From CAUZIB01 sp963578805 (lineage in GTDB: Bacteria > Acidobacteriota > Vicinamibacteria > Vicinamibacterales > UBA8438), in assembly GCA_963578805.1 (NCBI GenBank), contig CAUZDY010000008.1, positions 1 to 64,000 on the forward strand: 64,000 nt of DNA, written 5' to 3'. A program made the translations under genes and the position numbers. The notes under the pieces were generated by a model that ran no database searches, was not told where the DNA came from, and saw only the letters and a program-made list of their open reading frames with translations. Below, in pieces: positions 7,679 through 15,603 of this stretch (position 1 is the first letter of the stretch; every line of letters starts with the position of its first letter).

Positions 7679-9553
7679 TCAGTCTGGCAGCGCGAACGTT
7701 ACCAGCATGTTGCTTCCGACCGGCGCTTCGAGTTCGGGCGCGTAGGTCCTAATTCTGTCTCCGAACCCACCGACAGGTACGGTCAGATACTGTTGCCCAT
7801 TGACCGCGTACGTTACCGGGTGCCCACTGATCTGACTCCCGAGGATCGTCTCCCAGAGGATGTCACCCGAGGCGGCGTCAAATGCACGCAACCGTCTGTT
7901 CGAATCGCCGAAAAAGACGACGTTACCGGCTGTGGCGAGCGTCGCTCCCGCATTAGGTGCCCGCTGCCCATATCGCCACACCCTTCGGCCGGTTGAGATG
8001 TCGACTGCCCAGACCTCCGTCAGATCGCCATCATCTTCGAGGCCAGGTTCTGGAATCGAAAAGCGTGGACTTGCACCCGACACGCTCCGCTCGTTGGTCG
8101 TCTGGTCGAGGCATGACCGGTTGATCGGAACGTAGAGCAGCCCCGTCACCGGGCTGTACGACCATGACCACCAGCCTTTAATGTTGTGGCCACAGACGAC
8201 AACTCGCTGACCATTTTCACGAGCGACGAGATCCATGTTGATATAGACGGCGCCAGTCTCGACATCAATATCGCTGATCACGAACCGTTCGGTGTCAGTG
8301 TAAGGGAATGGTGTGGCCCACAGGAATTCGCCAGTCTCTCGATCGTTAACGAACAGACCACCGGGTTCTCCCATCACCACAACGACCTTGCGCTCCTCTG
8401 CCGTTCCCGTAAGTTTGGGATTGATCCAGCGCACAGCTTCAGGATCTGGATTTATCACCGTGTCGATGAGCGTTCTCTCCTGCACGAAGTCTTCATCCCA
8501 ATCGTCACACGGCAGGTATTGGTAGTACCAATCGATCGCTCCCGTATCCGCGTTCATAGCCAACGTGGAGTTGGAGTAGAGTTCGCACGGAGTCCGGTTA
8601 CCAACATCCCAGGTGCCACGCCGCACGAGCCGCGGGTAGGGTAGGGGCACCGCGATGCCCCAAAAAATACGGTTTAACTCTGGGTCGTAGCTCCCCGGGA
8701 GACCCCACGGGGAGACATGGACACGGTCCGATGTCGGGACGTTGCCCCAGGTGTCTCCGCCTGGGTCGTCGGCACCGGCCGCGGTGTACGTCCGCCATTT
8801 CTCCTGCCCAGTGGACGGGTCGTGCGCGGCAATGAAGCAGCGTGGCTCCAGACTGGATGGGCTGCACGTCCGCCCGCTGACGACTTGACCTTTGATGATC
8901 ATGGCGCCCGACGAGTGAGTAATACCATCGCGGTAGTCGGCCATCTCCGATTCCCATGCGAGTTCTCCCGTTCGGGCATCAATTGCGAGGAGGTACGCGT
9001 CCGCCGACAAGTGAAAGATGTAATCACCGTAAATCGCCAAATTTCTGGTGCGTCCACCGAATTGGGAGAACTCTCGAAGATCATCAGGCCAGGCGCGCTG
9101 ATAGTCCCAGATGAGGTCACCAGTGGTGGCGTCGAGAGCCTGGATATGATCGCTGCTCGGGTGAGCGATATACATCACGCCGTCGTAAACGAGCGGTCGG
9201 ATCTGTTGCGGTCCCTCATCCATCGCGCGCATCCAGGCCAAGCGGAGATCGCCGACATTATCGCGGTTGATCTGATCGAGTGGACTAAAACTTTGAAAGT
9301 CATAGGTGCGATGCACCATGAGCCAGTCATCTGGGCTTGGGTTCAACAACATTTCGTCCGTAACGGGTACGAAATCAGGGCTCTGGACGGTTGTACCCAG
9401 GGCCTGTGGGGCCACAGCATTTACTCGCGCGGTCTGTGAGCGAGTGTACGTGACTTGCTGGGGTATTGGCTCTTGCTGTGCGGGGATTGGCACACTGAGT
9501 ACAGCAGTGCCAAGCACAACTGCGGCAAGACAACGTGTGTGGCGACAGGTCAT
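7679..9553 (-). CDS. PQQ-type beta-propeller quinoprotein dehydrogenase-like protein
   Basis: A 624-residue periplasmic protein with the repeat pattern of the PQQ alcohol dehydrogenase superfamily. Many blades carry the tryptophan-docking type element (DATTGDLIWDY, DARTGELAWES, DPSTGQEKWR, DISTGRRVWRYG, DAASGDILWE). The segment DDWDEDF matches the position of the catalytic aspartate region of these enzymes. A vicinal Cys-Cys pair is not present; two separated cysteines (RTCS, PRCF) occupy that area. There is no C-terminal cytochrome domain. ATG 9553 is preferred to GTG 9583 because GGAGGAG lies just upstream and a signal peptide follows. No PQQ synthesis genes are in the window. Confidence 0.85.
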   Translation of the reverse strand: MTCRHTRCLAAVVLGTAVLSVPIPAQQEPIPQQVTYTRSQTARVNAVAPQALGTTVQSPDFVPVTDEMLLNPSPDDWLMVHRTYDFQSFSPLDQINRDNVGDLRLAWMRAMDEGPQQIRPLVYDGVMYIAHPSSDHIQALDATTGDLIWDYQRAWPDDLREFSQFGGRTRNLAIYGDYIFHLSADAYLLAIDARTGELAWESEMADYRDGITHSSGAMIIKGQVVSGRTCSPSSLEPRCFIAAHDPSTGQEKWRTYTAAGADDPGGDTWGNVPTSDRVHVSPWGLPGSYDPELNRIFWGIAVPLPYPRLVRRGTWDVGNRTPCELYSNSTLAMNADTGAIDWYYQYLPCDDWDEDFVQERTLIDTVINPDPEAVRWINPKLTGTAEERKVVVVMGEPGGLFVNDRETGEFLWATPFPYTDTERFVISDIDVETGAVYINMDLVARENGQRVVVCGHNIKGWWSWSYSPVTGLLYVPINRSCLDQTTNERSVSGASPRFSIPEPGLEDDGDLTEVWAVDISTGRRVWRYGQRAPNAGATLATAGNVVFFGDSNRRLRAFDAASGDILWETILGSQISGHPVTYAVNGQQYLTVPVGGFGDRIRTYAPELEAPVGSNMLVTFALPD

Positions 9554-9733
9554 GAAACTCCTCCGCATAAGAAGACGAGACACTAGTTTACTTTCTGTTT
9601 AGAAATGGAGGTGATAAAACTTGCCATATAGGCAGTGTTTACAGATCGTGGCATGCTTTACGACAGAGGAGAATCAGATTACCAGAAGCTGGTTAGCGTT
9701 GAGCGACAGAGGCTCCTGAGACCCCTGCTTCAA

Positions 9734-9772
9734 GTCCCCGTTGAGCGGCTTGACGCGCCACGGTAGGCTAGG
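9734..9772 (+). repeat. upstream element, copy 1
   Basis: GTCCCCGTTGA (9734-9744) followed by CGGTAGGCTAGG (9761-9772) lies just ahead of the broken barrel gene. The same two blocks in the same order recur at 10452-10486 ahead of the next gene. TAGGCT could serve as a -10 element with TTGAGC 17 bases upstream in this copy. CAGAAGCTGG also precedes both copies (9683-9692 and 10369-10378). Confidence 0.5.
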
Positions 9773-9808
9773 TGTTCGTCGTTTATTTCGGTGATCAGAG
9801 GCAAGTCT

Positions 9809-10354
9809 ATGGTTGGCCGTTATTTTCGTCTCGTTGCCGTTCTCGCAGCTCTGCTTGGGGTTCTAACGGTGACTGGGTTCGCGCAAGAGTCCACGGGTGG
9901 TGAGTCAGACACCCGTAACCAAGTCATATCGGCGAATTCGTTTGGGTTGATCTTGGTGCCGTGGTACAACCGCAAGTACGAGTGTAAGGCTACGGAAAGA
10001 GCCACGATTGGTCTGTCTGGCACAAGACTTCCTTGGGGTGATGGTAGTGGCTTCTACAGTCTCAATAGGGCGTTGCGCTATTAGCCAAACGGTAAGGCGT
10101 TCAGAGGATTCTATTTAGGACCAAGGGTTGGAGTGTTTTCGGGCTTAGCTCCAGTGTTGCAAGAAGAGGATGGCATCGGTATGGATGAAGATCGAGGGCC
10201 ACACCTCGGTTTCGGTTTCGAACTGGGACATGTCTGGCTCGTTGGGTCAGAGCGACACCTCAGCATTAGTATCGGCGGTGGCGCGACAAGGGTGTTTAAT
10301 GGCGAGCCAATTCCTGTGCTTTGACTCGTTAATGTCGGTTGGGCCTTCTCGTAC
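9809..10354 (+). pseudogene. outer-membrane beta-barrel-like gene with two in-frame stops
   Basis: One continuous reading frame is interrupted by TAG at 10082-10084 and TGA at 10322-10324. Before the first stop the product has a signal peptide (ATG 9809, preceded by GAGG) and a segment resembling small barrel proteins, ending SLNRALRY. Directly after the stop, in the same frame, comes PNGKAFRGFYLGPRVGVFSG, a typical continuation for DUF3575-like barrels. After the second stop the frame gives LVNVGWAFSY, which resembles a C-terminal barrel strand ending in Phe. Both stops are one base from a sense codon (TAC, CGA). The gene is either dead, or in its early decay; sequencing error twice in one gene is less likely. 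Confidence 0.75.
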
Positions 10355-10451
10355 TTAGCTAACAATTTCAGAAGCTGGCACCCGTGTCACGTTATGAAGA
10401 TTTCCACGCCCGCGAATGAGAGGCGGCGCACCTGTGCGAGCCGTTACTCCC

Positions 10452-10486
10452 GTCCCCGTTGAACTGCCCGCCCGCGGTAGGCTAGG
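10452..10486 (+). repeat. upstream element, copy 2
   Basis: GTCCCCGTTGA (10452-10462) and CGGTAGGCTAGG (10475-10486) repeat the blocks found at 9734-9772, with a 12-base rather than 16-base interval. The second block ends six bases before the ATG of the cyanophycinase-like gene, so if TAGGCT is a -10 box the transcript would have almost no leader. Confidence 0.5.
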
Positions 10487-10492
10487 AATGTA

Positions 10493-11359
10493 ATGATTCG
10501 ACTTCGTTCACAGCTCATCGCTGCTGCGATTCTTGCCGTTGGTCTGTCGCCACCCGCGGCGGCTCAAGATAACCCTAATTACGGACCGCCGAACGGAACG
10601 CTCGTTATTGCTGGCGGTGGCTCGACCCGTGGTACAGCGATCTTGGAACGGTTTATTGAGCTTGGTGGCGGGGTCAGTGACGGAATGTTTGTCGTCGTAC
10701 CAACGGCTGGCGGGAATTACGACAAAGAGGGAAGTGTCCGTGTCTACGACGAGGCTCTGGTTTTGGCGCCGTGGAGAGATTTGGGGGTCTCGAACGTCTC
10801 GATGCTACATACACACGACACGGCCGTTGCTGACAGCGAGGAATTTGTTGCTGTACTGCGGCAGGCAACCGCGGTCTGGTTCAATGGAGGACGGCAGTGG
10901 AGAATTGTCGATTCATACGCTGGTACACGGACCTATGAGGAGTTTCACAAAGTATTGGAACGAGGCGGTGTTATAGGGGGGAGTTCAGCCGGCGCAACGA
11001 TCCAGGGCACGTATTTGGTGAGAGGGGACACCAGCGGACCGGATATCGTCATGACTGATGAAGTTAACCATCAGCGTGGGTTCACGTTCCTTCGTCGGTC
11101 TGCCGTTGACCAGCACGTCGATACGCGAAACCGTTGGGACGATCTCGTGCCGGTAATTGACCAAAACCCAGAACTACTCGGTATCGGAATATCGGAAAGG
11201 ACGGCTGTGGTCGTGACGGGAGATACGTTTAAGGTCATCGGACTCGGAGTGGTGGCGGTTCACGATCGAACCCGTGCGTATGAGGCGGGTGAGAAACCGT
11301 ATTACTTGTTGCACCCTGGGGAGCGCTTCGATATGGACTTGCGTGCGATATTACCGTAG
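10493..11359 (+). CDS. secreted cyanophycinase-like peptidase (family S51)
   Basis: A 288-residue exported peptidase of family S51. A signal peptide (residues 1-24, ending AAAQ) precedes the domain. The nucleophile motif GGSSAGA sits near residue 165, with WFNGGRQWR about 40 residues earlier, DQHVDTRNR near 205 and the GIGISERTA strand near 230, all characteristic of cyanophycinase-like enzymes. Cytoplasmic cyanophycinase degrades the Asp-Arg storage polymer; extracellular relatives act on polymer released by other cells or on isoaspartyl and similar peptides. The signal peptide favours an external substrate. It is a single gene with an unusual short upstream element shared with the neighbouring broken gene. 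Confidence 0.85.
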   Translation: MIRLRSQLIAAAILAVGLSPPAAAQDNPNYGPPNGTLVIAGGGSTRGTAILERFIELGGGVSDGMFVVVPTAGGNYDKEGSVRVYDEALVLAPWRDLGVSNVSMLHTHDTAVADSEEFVAVLRQATAVWFNGGRQWRIVDSYAGTRTYEEFHKVLERGGVIGGSSAGATIQGTYLVRGDTSGPDIVMTDEVNHQRGFTFLRRSAVDQHVDTRNRWDDLVPVIDQNPELLGIGISERTAVVVTGDTFKVIGLGVVAVHDRTRAYEAGEKPYYLLHPGERFDMDLRAILP

Positions 11360-11370
11360 GGCTGACCGGC

Positions 11371-11523
11371 ATGGCTCCTTCAATACTCCGTCGATTGGCA
11401 CTCGCGGGGATGGTCGCGTTACTGGTGGGGGCCGCTGCGTGCACTGAGACACCTGAGCCTCCTCAAGCTGGTCCTGCTTCAGTCGAGCCGCGTAACTTCG
11501 CCAAGAGCGTCACTGTCGAGTAG
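11371..11523 (+). CDS. 50-residue lipoprotein stub
   Basis: ATG 11371 opens a 50-residue reading frame 11 bases after the peptidase stop. It has a basic start, a hydrophobic core and LVGAAACTE, a lipoprotein processing site, then a Pro/Glu-rich stretch ending SVTVE at TAG 11521. The mature part is only about 28 residues. It may be a real small lipoprotein, but its length and its position beside other broken genes suggest the leading end of a truncated longer lipoprotein. Confidence 0.4.
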   Translation: MAPSILRRLALAGMVALLVGAAACTETPEPPQAGPASVEPRNFAKSVTVE

Positions 11524-11874
11524 AACTGGTCTCCGCGTCGTCGTGAGTGGAAAGAGATAGATGTGGCCACTCGCCGCATCGGTTTTCTGGCGACCGTCAT
11601 TACTACCGTGGTCACGGTGACCTGTGGCGGAAACTCGTCCCCGACCGCGCCAACCACAACGACCGCACCGACACCAACAGTCACGAGCCTCTCGCTCAGC
11701 TCCTCCGCGATCACTTTGAGCGTTGGGAACTCGGCGACCGGCACGGCGACTGCCTCCTATAGCGATGGCACCAGCGCGAGTGTGAACGCCTCATGGAAAT
11801 CGAGTAATTCATCGGTGGCGAGCGTCGACGTAGCTGGGACGGTGACTGCCCACGCCCCGGGGACGGCCAACATC

Positions 11875-12022
11875 ACCACTATGAGCCGCTACCTGCGGAG
11901 TGCGACAACGCGACTGGCTGACGCCTTGACACGGCTGGAAGCTCATCAGCGGCAAGGGTTTCCTGGAAATATCGCACAAACGTCGCACAAAACGTCAGAT
12001 CTGCCAGCTGACCCAGCGTCGG
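11875..12022 (+). mobile_element. tail of a tyrosine recombinase, remnant of an element at tRNA-Thr
   Basis: Residues encoded here (TTMSRYLRSA followed by a basic, helical Arg/Leu/Ala stretch and EAHQRQGF) match the usual end of phage-type tyrosine recombinases, where Tyr of an S-R-Y-L type motif is the nucleophile. The rest of the enzyme is missing. The piece points towards, and ends about 35 bases from, the 3' end of tRNA-Thr, which is the normal position of an integrase beside its attachment site. Family assignment rests on pattern memory, not a search. Confidence 0.45.
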
Positions 12023-12047
12023 CCGATCCAAAACGGTCGGTTTTATT
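12023..12047 (+). terminator. intrinsic terminator
   Basis: CCGATC (12023-12028) pairs with GGTCGG (12035-12040), one G-T wobble, around a CAAAAC loop, and is followed by TTTTATT. It would end rightward transcription from the recombinase remnant before the tRNA gene. Confidence 0.6.
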
Positions 12048-12056
12048 AGGGAAAAA

Positions 12057-12132
12057 TGGAGCCGACGAGCGGACTCGAACCGCTGACCTGCTGATTACGA
12101 ATCAGCTGCTCTACCAGCTGAGCTACGTCGGC
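12057..12132 (-). tRNA. tRNA-Thr, anticodon CGU
   Basis: The minus strand gives a complete 76-base cloverleaf. The acceptor stem GCCGACG pairs with CGTCGGC, the D-arm contains AGCTCAGCTGGTAGAGC, the anticodon stem CTGAT/ATCAG encloses TTCGTAA so the anticodon is CGT (reads ACG, threonine), and the T-arm contains GGTTCGAGTCC. The discriminator base is T and CCA is encoded (TGG at 12057-12059 on the plus strand). It is transcribed leftward, so its 3' end, the usual integration target, faces the recombinase remnant. Confidence 0.95.
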
Positions 12133-12189
12133 ATCTTGGGCGTGAGCGGAAACACAAAATCTTAGCACACGAAGGTCTAAAGCCATGCG

Positions 12190-12580
12190 TTACGGCGACT
12201 TGTCAGGCGCGACGCGTGGTGAAAGTGCCATGAACAGTCGCTCTGTATCTCGCGAAAGCAATACTCGCAATCGGTATATTTCACGCAGTATCCTGATCGC
12301 GATGTTGATCAGGTCGAGGGCGGAGAGCACTACTATTAAGATCCGCGCCCAGTTCTTTCTTTTGAGCAGACTCCAGCGGTCGATGATTCAGGGTATCGAA
12401 AGCGCCAGCGTGAGCACGCTGCCGATGGAACCATAAGTGATGTGTCGGATTTGCCGCCTGCTGCGAACCCGACTGAACTAGCCATGCCTCCGAACACGGT
12501 CAAAATCACAAGAGCGGTGACCAGACTCAAGAGACCGAAGACCATGTGGAAAGCAGTGAGAATCGTGAAGTGGAACGCCG
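12190..12580 (-). pseudogene. decayed small membrane protein gene
   Basis: The minus strand encodes a recognisable small membrane protein only if damage is bridged. Around 12572-12440 the frame reads a membrane segment (HMVFGLLSLVTALVILTVFGG) and a Gly/Ala loop ending GKSDTS. A shift of frame near 12440 is needed to continue as YGSIGSVLTLALSIP, which meets TGA where relatives have Gly. The frame then resumes as LLKRKNWARILIVVLSALDL and ends VLLSRDTERLF. The LLKR-WARIL and LSxxTERLF blocks are typical of a conserved four-helix family of unknown role. Several Gly positions are Arg in this copy. One frameshift, one nonsense codon and missense changes indicate a dead gene. Confidence 0.6.
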
Positions 12581-12657
12581 TGGTGGCGACAGCACACCTA
12601 GTATAAAATTGGTGGTTGCTGTCACGGAAGGAGTTCACACCGTGGCGACGTGATGAG

Positions 12658-15603
12658 ATGATGGCCTTAATAGCCAACGGGAACGGCCAAATCACCATCC
12701 GGGGCGCGCGTACCCACAATCTCAAGAATATCGACCTGACGCTGCCGAAGCAGACGCTTATCGTCATCACTGGCGTGAGTGGTTCCGGTAAGTCGTCACT
12801 CGCCTTCGACACCGTGTACGCCGAAGGTCAGCGTCGCTACGTTGAATCGCTGTCGGCGTATGCGCGGCAGTTTCTGGAACGGATGCAGAAACCGGACGTC
12901 GATGAGATCAATGGGATCTGTCCGGCCATAGCTATTCGCCAGAAGAACAGTATCCGCAATCCTCGTTCCACCGTTGGCACGACCACCGAGATACATGACT
13001 ACTTGAGACTCCTGTATGCCAGGATCGGGCGTACGATTTGTCGGGGCTGTGGGAAGACTGTCTTTCGCGACAGCGCGGAGGTGGCGGCACGCAGGCTTGC
13101 TGCGCTTCCCGAGGGTACGCGGCTCTTGATCGGCTTCGAGATGCCGGTCGTCGACACGGCCGCCATACCGGGTGACGGCTCAGGGCATGACCGCACTGGA
13201 GTGAATGAGTCGGAGACGGCTAAACATTGGCCGACATCGTCTATCGGAAGAGTGTTCGACGGCTTGCATCGGAAAGGATTTCGTCGTGTGGTTGTCGGTG
13301 CTCAGGCGATGTCTCTCGAGGAGATCGACGTCACGATGCTGGAGGGACAGTCGACGATACGTGTCGTTGTCGATCGAGTCAAGATTGGGTCGGAGAACCT
13401 TAGCCGCATCACCGACTCAGTGGAGACGGCCTATCTCGAGGGTGGAGGGAAGTCGTTTGCCCTCGAGGTCGAGCCGGCGGTGCACCCTTCTACCGGCGCG
13501 ACGCGAAATCTGGCGGTGGCCGACCCGGCCGTTCACCTCTTCAGTGAGCTGTTCGAGTGCGGGGACTGCGGAATCCATTATGAAGTGCCGCAACCTCGCT
13601 TGTTCTCTTTTAATAATCCGTTTGGTGCCTGTCCCACCTGCCATGGGTTTGGCAACGTCATTGAGCTAGATCTCGATCTTGTTGTGCCAGACCCGACGAA
13701 GTCGGTCAATCAGGATGCCATCGAGCCATGGAGTAAGCCATACTACCGGTCACACCTGGCTGGATTAAAGAAGGCCGCACGGAAACGTGGTATCCGGATG
13801 AATGTTCCGTGGGCGGAGCTGACCGAGGATGAGCGGCGCTTTATCGTTGAGGGCGACGAGGCGGGCTATCTGGGCATCAAAGGGTTCTTCCGAGGGTTGG
13901 AGCGAAAAAAATACAAGGTCCATGTTCGCGTCTTCCTGAGTCGGTATCGCGGCTACGTCGTCTGTCAGGAATGCGACGGAATGCGGCTGCGTCAAGAAGC
14001 CCGCGATGTGCGGGTGGGCGATCAAACTATCGATTTCCTCTGCGGCCTGACCGTTACTCGGGCACGGCAGTTTTTCGACGAGCTCGATTTAACCAAAAAA
14101 GAAGCGGCCATCGCCGAGAGAATCATCCGTGAGATTCGACGACGACTGACATTTCTGAATGACGTTGGATTGGAATACCTTGCGCTGGACCGGTTGTCGT
14201 CGACGCTGTCCGGCGGTGAGGCCCAACGAATCAATCTGGCGACGTCCCTGGGGTCGGCACTGGTCGGCACGCTCTACGTCCTGGACGAACCGTCCATCGG
14301 GCTGCACCCGCGTGACAATGAACGACTGATGCGGATCCTTCGAGAACTGCGCGATCAAGGCAACACCGTCATGGTGGTCGAGCACGACGCCGATATTATT
14401 CGTGCCGGAGACTATCTGGTCGATCTTGGTCTGGGTGCCGGAACGCGTGGGGGAAAGGTAATCTACGCCGGCCCGTACGAGCGACTCAAGGATGAGCGGA
14501 CGTCTCTCACGGCGAAGTACCTGCGCGGCGAGCTTGCGATTCCGTTGCCGACCACCCGTCGAAAGCGCCTACCGCAGTCACAGGCGTTGCGGCTGGTCGG
14601 GGCGACCGAGCACAACTTGAAGTCGGTCGACGTCGAGATCCCGATCAATATGCTGACCTGTGTGACGGGAGTCAGCGGCTCAGGTAAGTCGACCCTGGTC
14701 CACGATGTCCTGTATGCCGCCATCAAGAAGGCCAAAGGCGAATGGGACAAACGGGTCGGTAGCCATGAGCGGTTGGACGGTGTAGAGCTGGTTAGCAACG
14801 TCGTGTTGGTCGATCAGGCTCCGATCGGACGGACACCGAGGTCGAATCCCGTCACGTACCTAAAAGCGTTCGATCCTATCCGGGAGCTGTTCGCCTCGAC
14901 GAAGGAAGCACAAGCCAGCGGCTTGAAGGCCGGTCACTTCTCATTCAACGTGCCGGGCGGTCGTTGCGACGCGTGCGAGGGTGAAGGCGAGGTTCGAGTG
15001 GAGATGCAGTTTCTCGCCGACGTCTTTCTCCCATGCGAGCACTGCGATGGGCAGCGGTTTAAGCCCGAGGTGCTTGCGGTTCAGTACCGGGGACGTCGCA
15101 TCGACGAGGTGCTCGACATGACGGTACGCGAAGCGCTTGCCTTCTTCGGCACGGTCCCTAAAGTTGTTAGGCGCCTCCAGGTGCTGGACGAGATCGGATT
15201 AGGGTACGTGAGGCTGGGACAGCCGGCGACGACGCTGTCGGGTGGAGAGGCGCAGCGGATCAAGATCGCCTCACATCTGACGTCCCACAGCCGAAACCGA
15301 ACGCTTTACATCCTCGACGAACCGACGACGGGGCTCCACTTCGATGACATTGCCACACTACTGACGGCATTTCGAAAACTGCTCCAGGCCGGGCATACGC
15401 TCGTGGTCATCGAGCACAATCTTGACGTGATTAAGACGGCCGACTGGGTAATCGATCTGGGGCCGGAGGGCGGCGAGGCGGGTGGGAGACTCATGGTTGC
15501 CGGTCCCCCCGAGGCCGTGGCAGAAAACGCTGAGTCTCACACAGGGCGATACCTACAGCCGGTGCTGGCGGCGGGGCGAACCCATGCGTATGCAGACTCG
15601 TAG
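12658..15603 (+). CDS. uvrA: excinuclease ABC subunit A
   Basis: UvrA, the damage-recognition ATPase of nucleotide excision repair, working with UvrB and with UvrC (encoded at 19758). Both ATP-binding halves are visible: Walker A GVSGSGKSS near residue 40 and GVSGSGKST near 675, each with an LSGGEAQRI signature and a VLDEPS or ILDEPT Walker B. The first insertion carries CRGCG; the two zinc-binding blocks appear as CGDC/CPTC and CDAC/CEHC. The length, about 981 residues, is slightly above the usual 940. ATG 12658 (or 12661) is chosen as TTG 12616 would start only a few bases after a TATAAA box at 12602-12607. It overlaps the glycosylase gene downstream. Confidence 0.97.
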   Translation: MMALIANGNGQITIRGARTHNLKNIDLTLPKQTLIVITGVSGSGKSSLAFDTVYAEGQRRYVESLSAYARQFLERMQKPDVDEINGICPAIAIRQKNSIRNPRSTVGTTTEIHDYLRLLYARIGRTICRGCGKTVFRDSAEVAARRLAALPEGTRLLIGFEMPVVDTAAIPGDGSGHDRTGVNESETAKHWPTSSIGRVFDGLHRKGFRRVVVGAQAMSLEEIDVTMLEGQSTIRVVVDRVKIGSENLSRITDSVETAYLEGGGKSFALEVEPAVHPSTGATRNLAVADPAVHLFSELFECGDCGIHYEVPQPRLFSFNNPFGACPTCHGFGNVIELDLDLVVPDPTKSVNQDAIEPWSKPYYRSHLAGLKKAARKRGIRMNVPWAELTEDERRFIVEGDEAGYLGIKGFFRGLERKKYKVHVRVFLSRYRGYVVCQECDGMRLRQEARDVRVGDQTIDFLCGLTVTRARQFFDELDLTKKEAAIAERIIREIRRRLTFLNDVGLEYLALDRLSSTLSGGEAQRINLATSLGSALVGTLYVLDEPSIGLHPRDNERLMRILRELRDQGNTVMVVEHDADIIRAGDYLVDLGLGAGTRGGKVIYAGPYERLKDERTSLTAKYLRGELAIPLPTTRRKRLPQSQALRLVGATEHNLKSVDVEIPINMLTCVTGVSGSGKSTLVHDVLYAAIKKAKGEWDKRVGSHERLDGVELVSNVVLVDQAPIGRTPRSNPVTYLKAFDPIRELFASTKEAQASGLKAGHFSFNVPGGRCDACEGEGEVRVEMQFLADVFLPCEHCDGQRFKPEVLAVQYRGRRIDEVLDMTVREALAFFGTVPKVVRRLQVLDEIGLGYVRLGQPATTLSGGEAQRIKIASHLTSHSRNRTLYILDEPTTGLHFDDIATLLTAFRKLLQAGHTLVVIEHNLDVIKTADWVIDLGPEGGEAGGRLMVAGPPEAVAENAESHTGRYLQPVLAAGRTHAYADS

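Larger units (their letters stand above)
11563..12165 (+). pseudogene. Ig-like (Big_2) lipoprotein head fused to integrase-like tail and tRNA read-through
   Basis: A 200-residue frame opening at GTG 11563 joins three unrelated pieces. Residues 1-104 are an export signal ending VTCGGN, a Pro/Thr linker and most of one bacterial Ig-like type 2 domain (SLSLSSSAITLSVGNSATG, VASVDVAGTVTA, GTANIT). From residue 105 the text becomes TTMSRYLRSATTRLADALTR, which looks like the end of a tyrosine recombinase including its catalytic Tyr region. From about residue 165 the frame runs through a terminator hairpin and antisense across tRNA-Thr, giving ERTRTADLLITNQ, a well-known artefact of integrases next to tRNA genes. 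The join at GTANIT lies where integrases carry a similar motif, suggesting a deletion between short matches. Confidence 0.6.

Noticed and set aside
12185..12436. 83-codon plus-strand frame before uvrA
   Set aside because: It is antisense to the decayed membrane protein, whose minus-strand sequence explains the composition.
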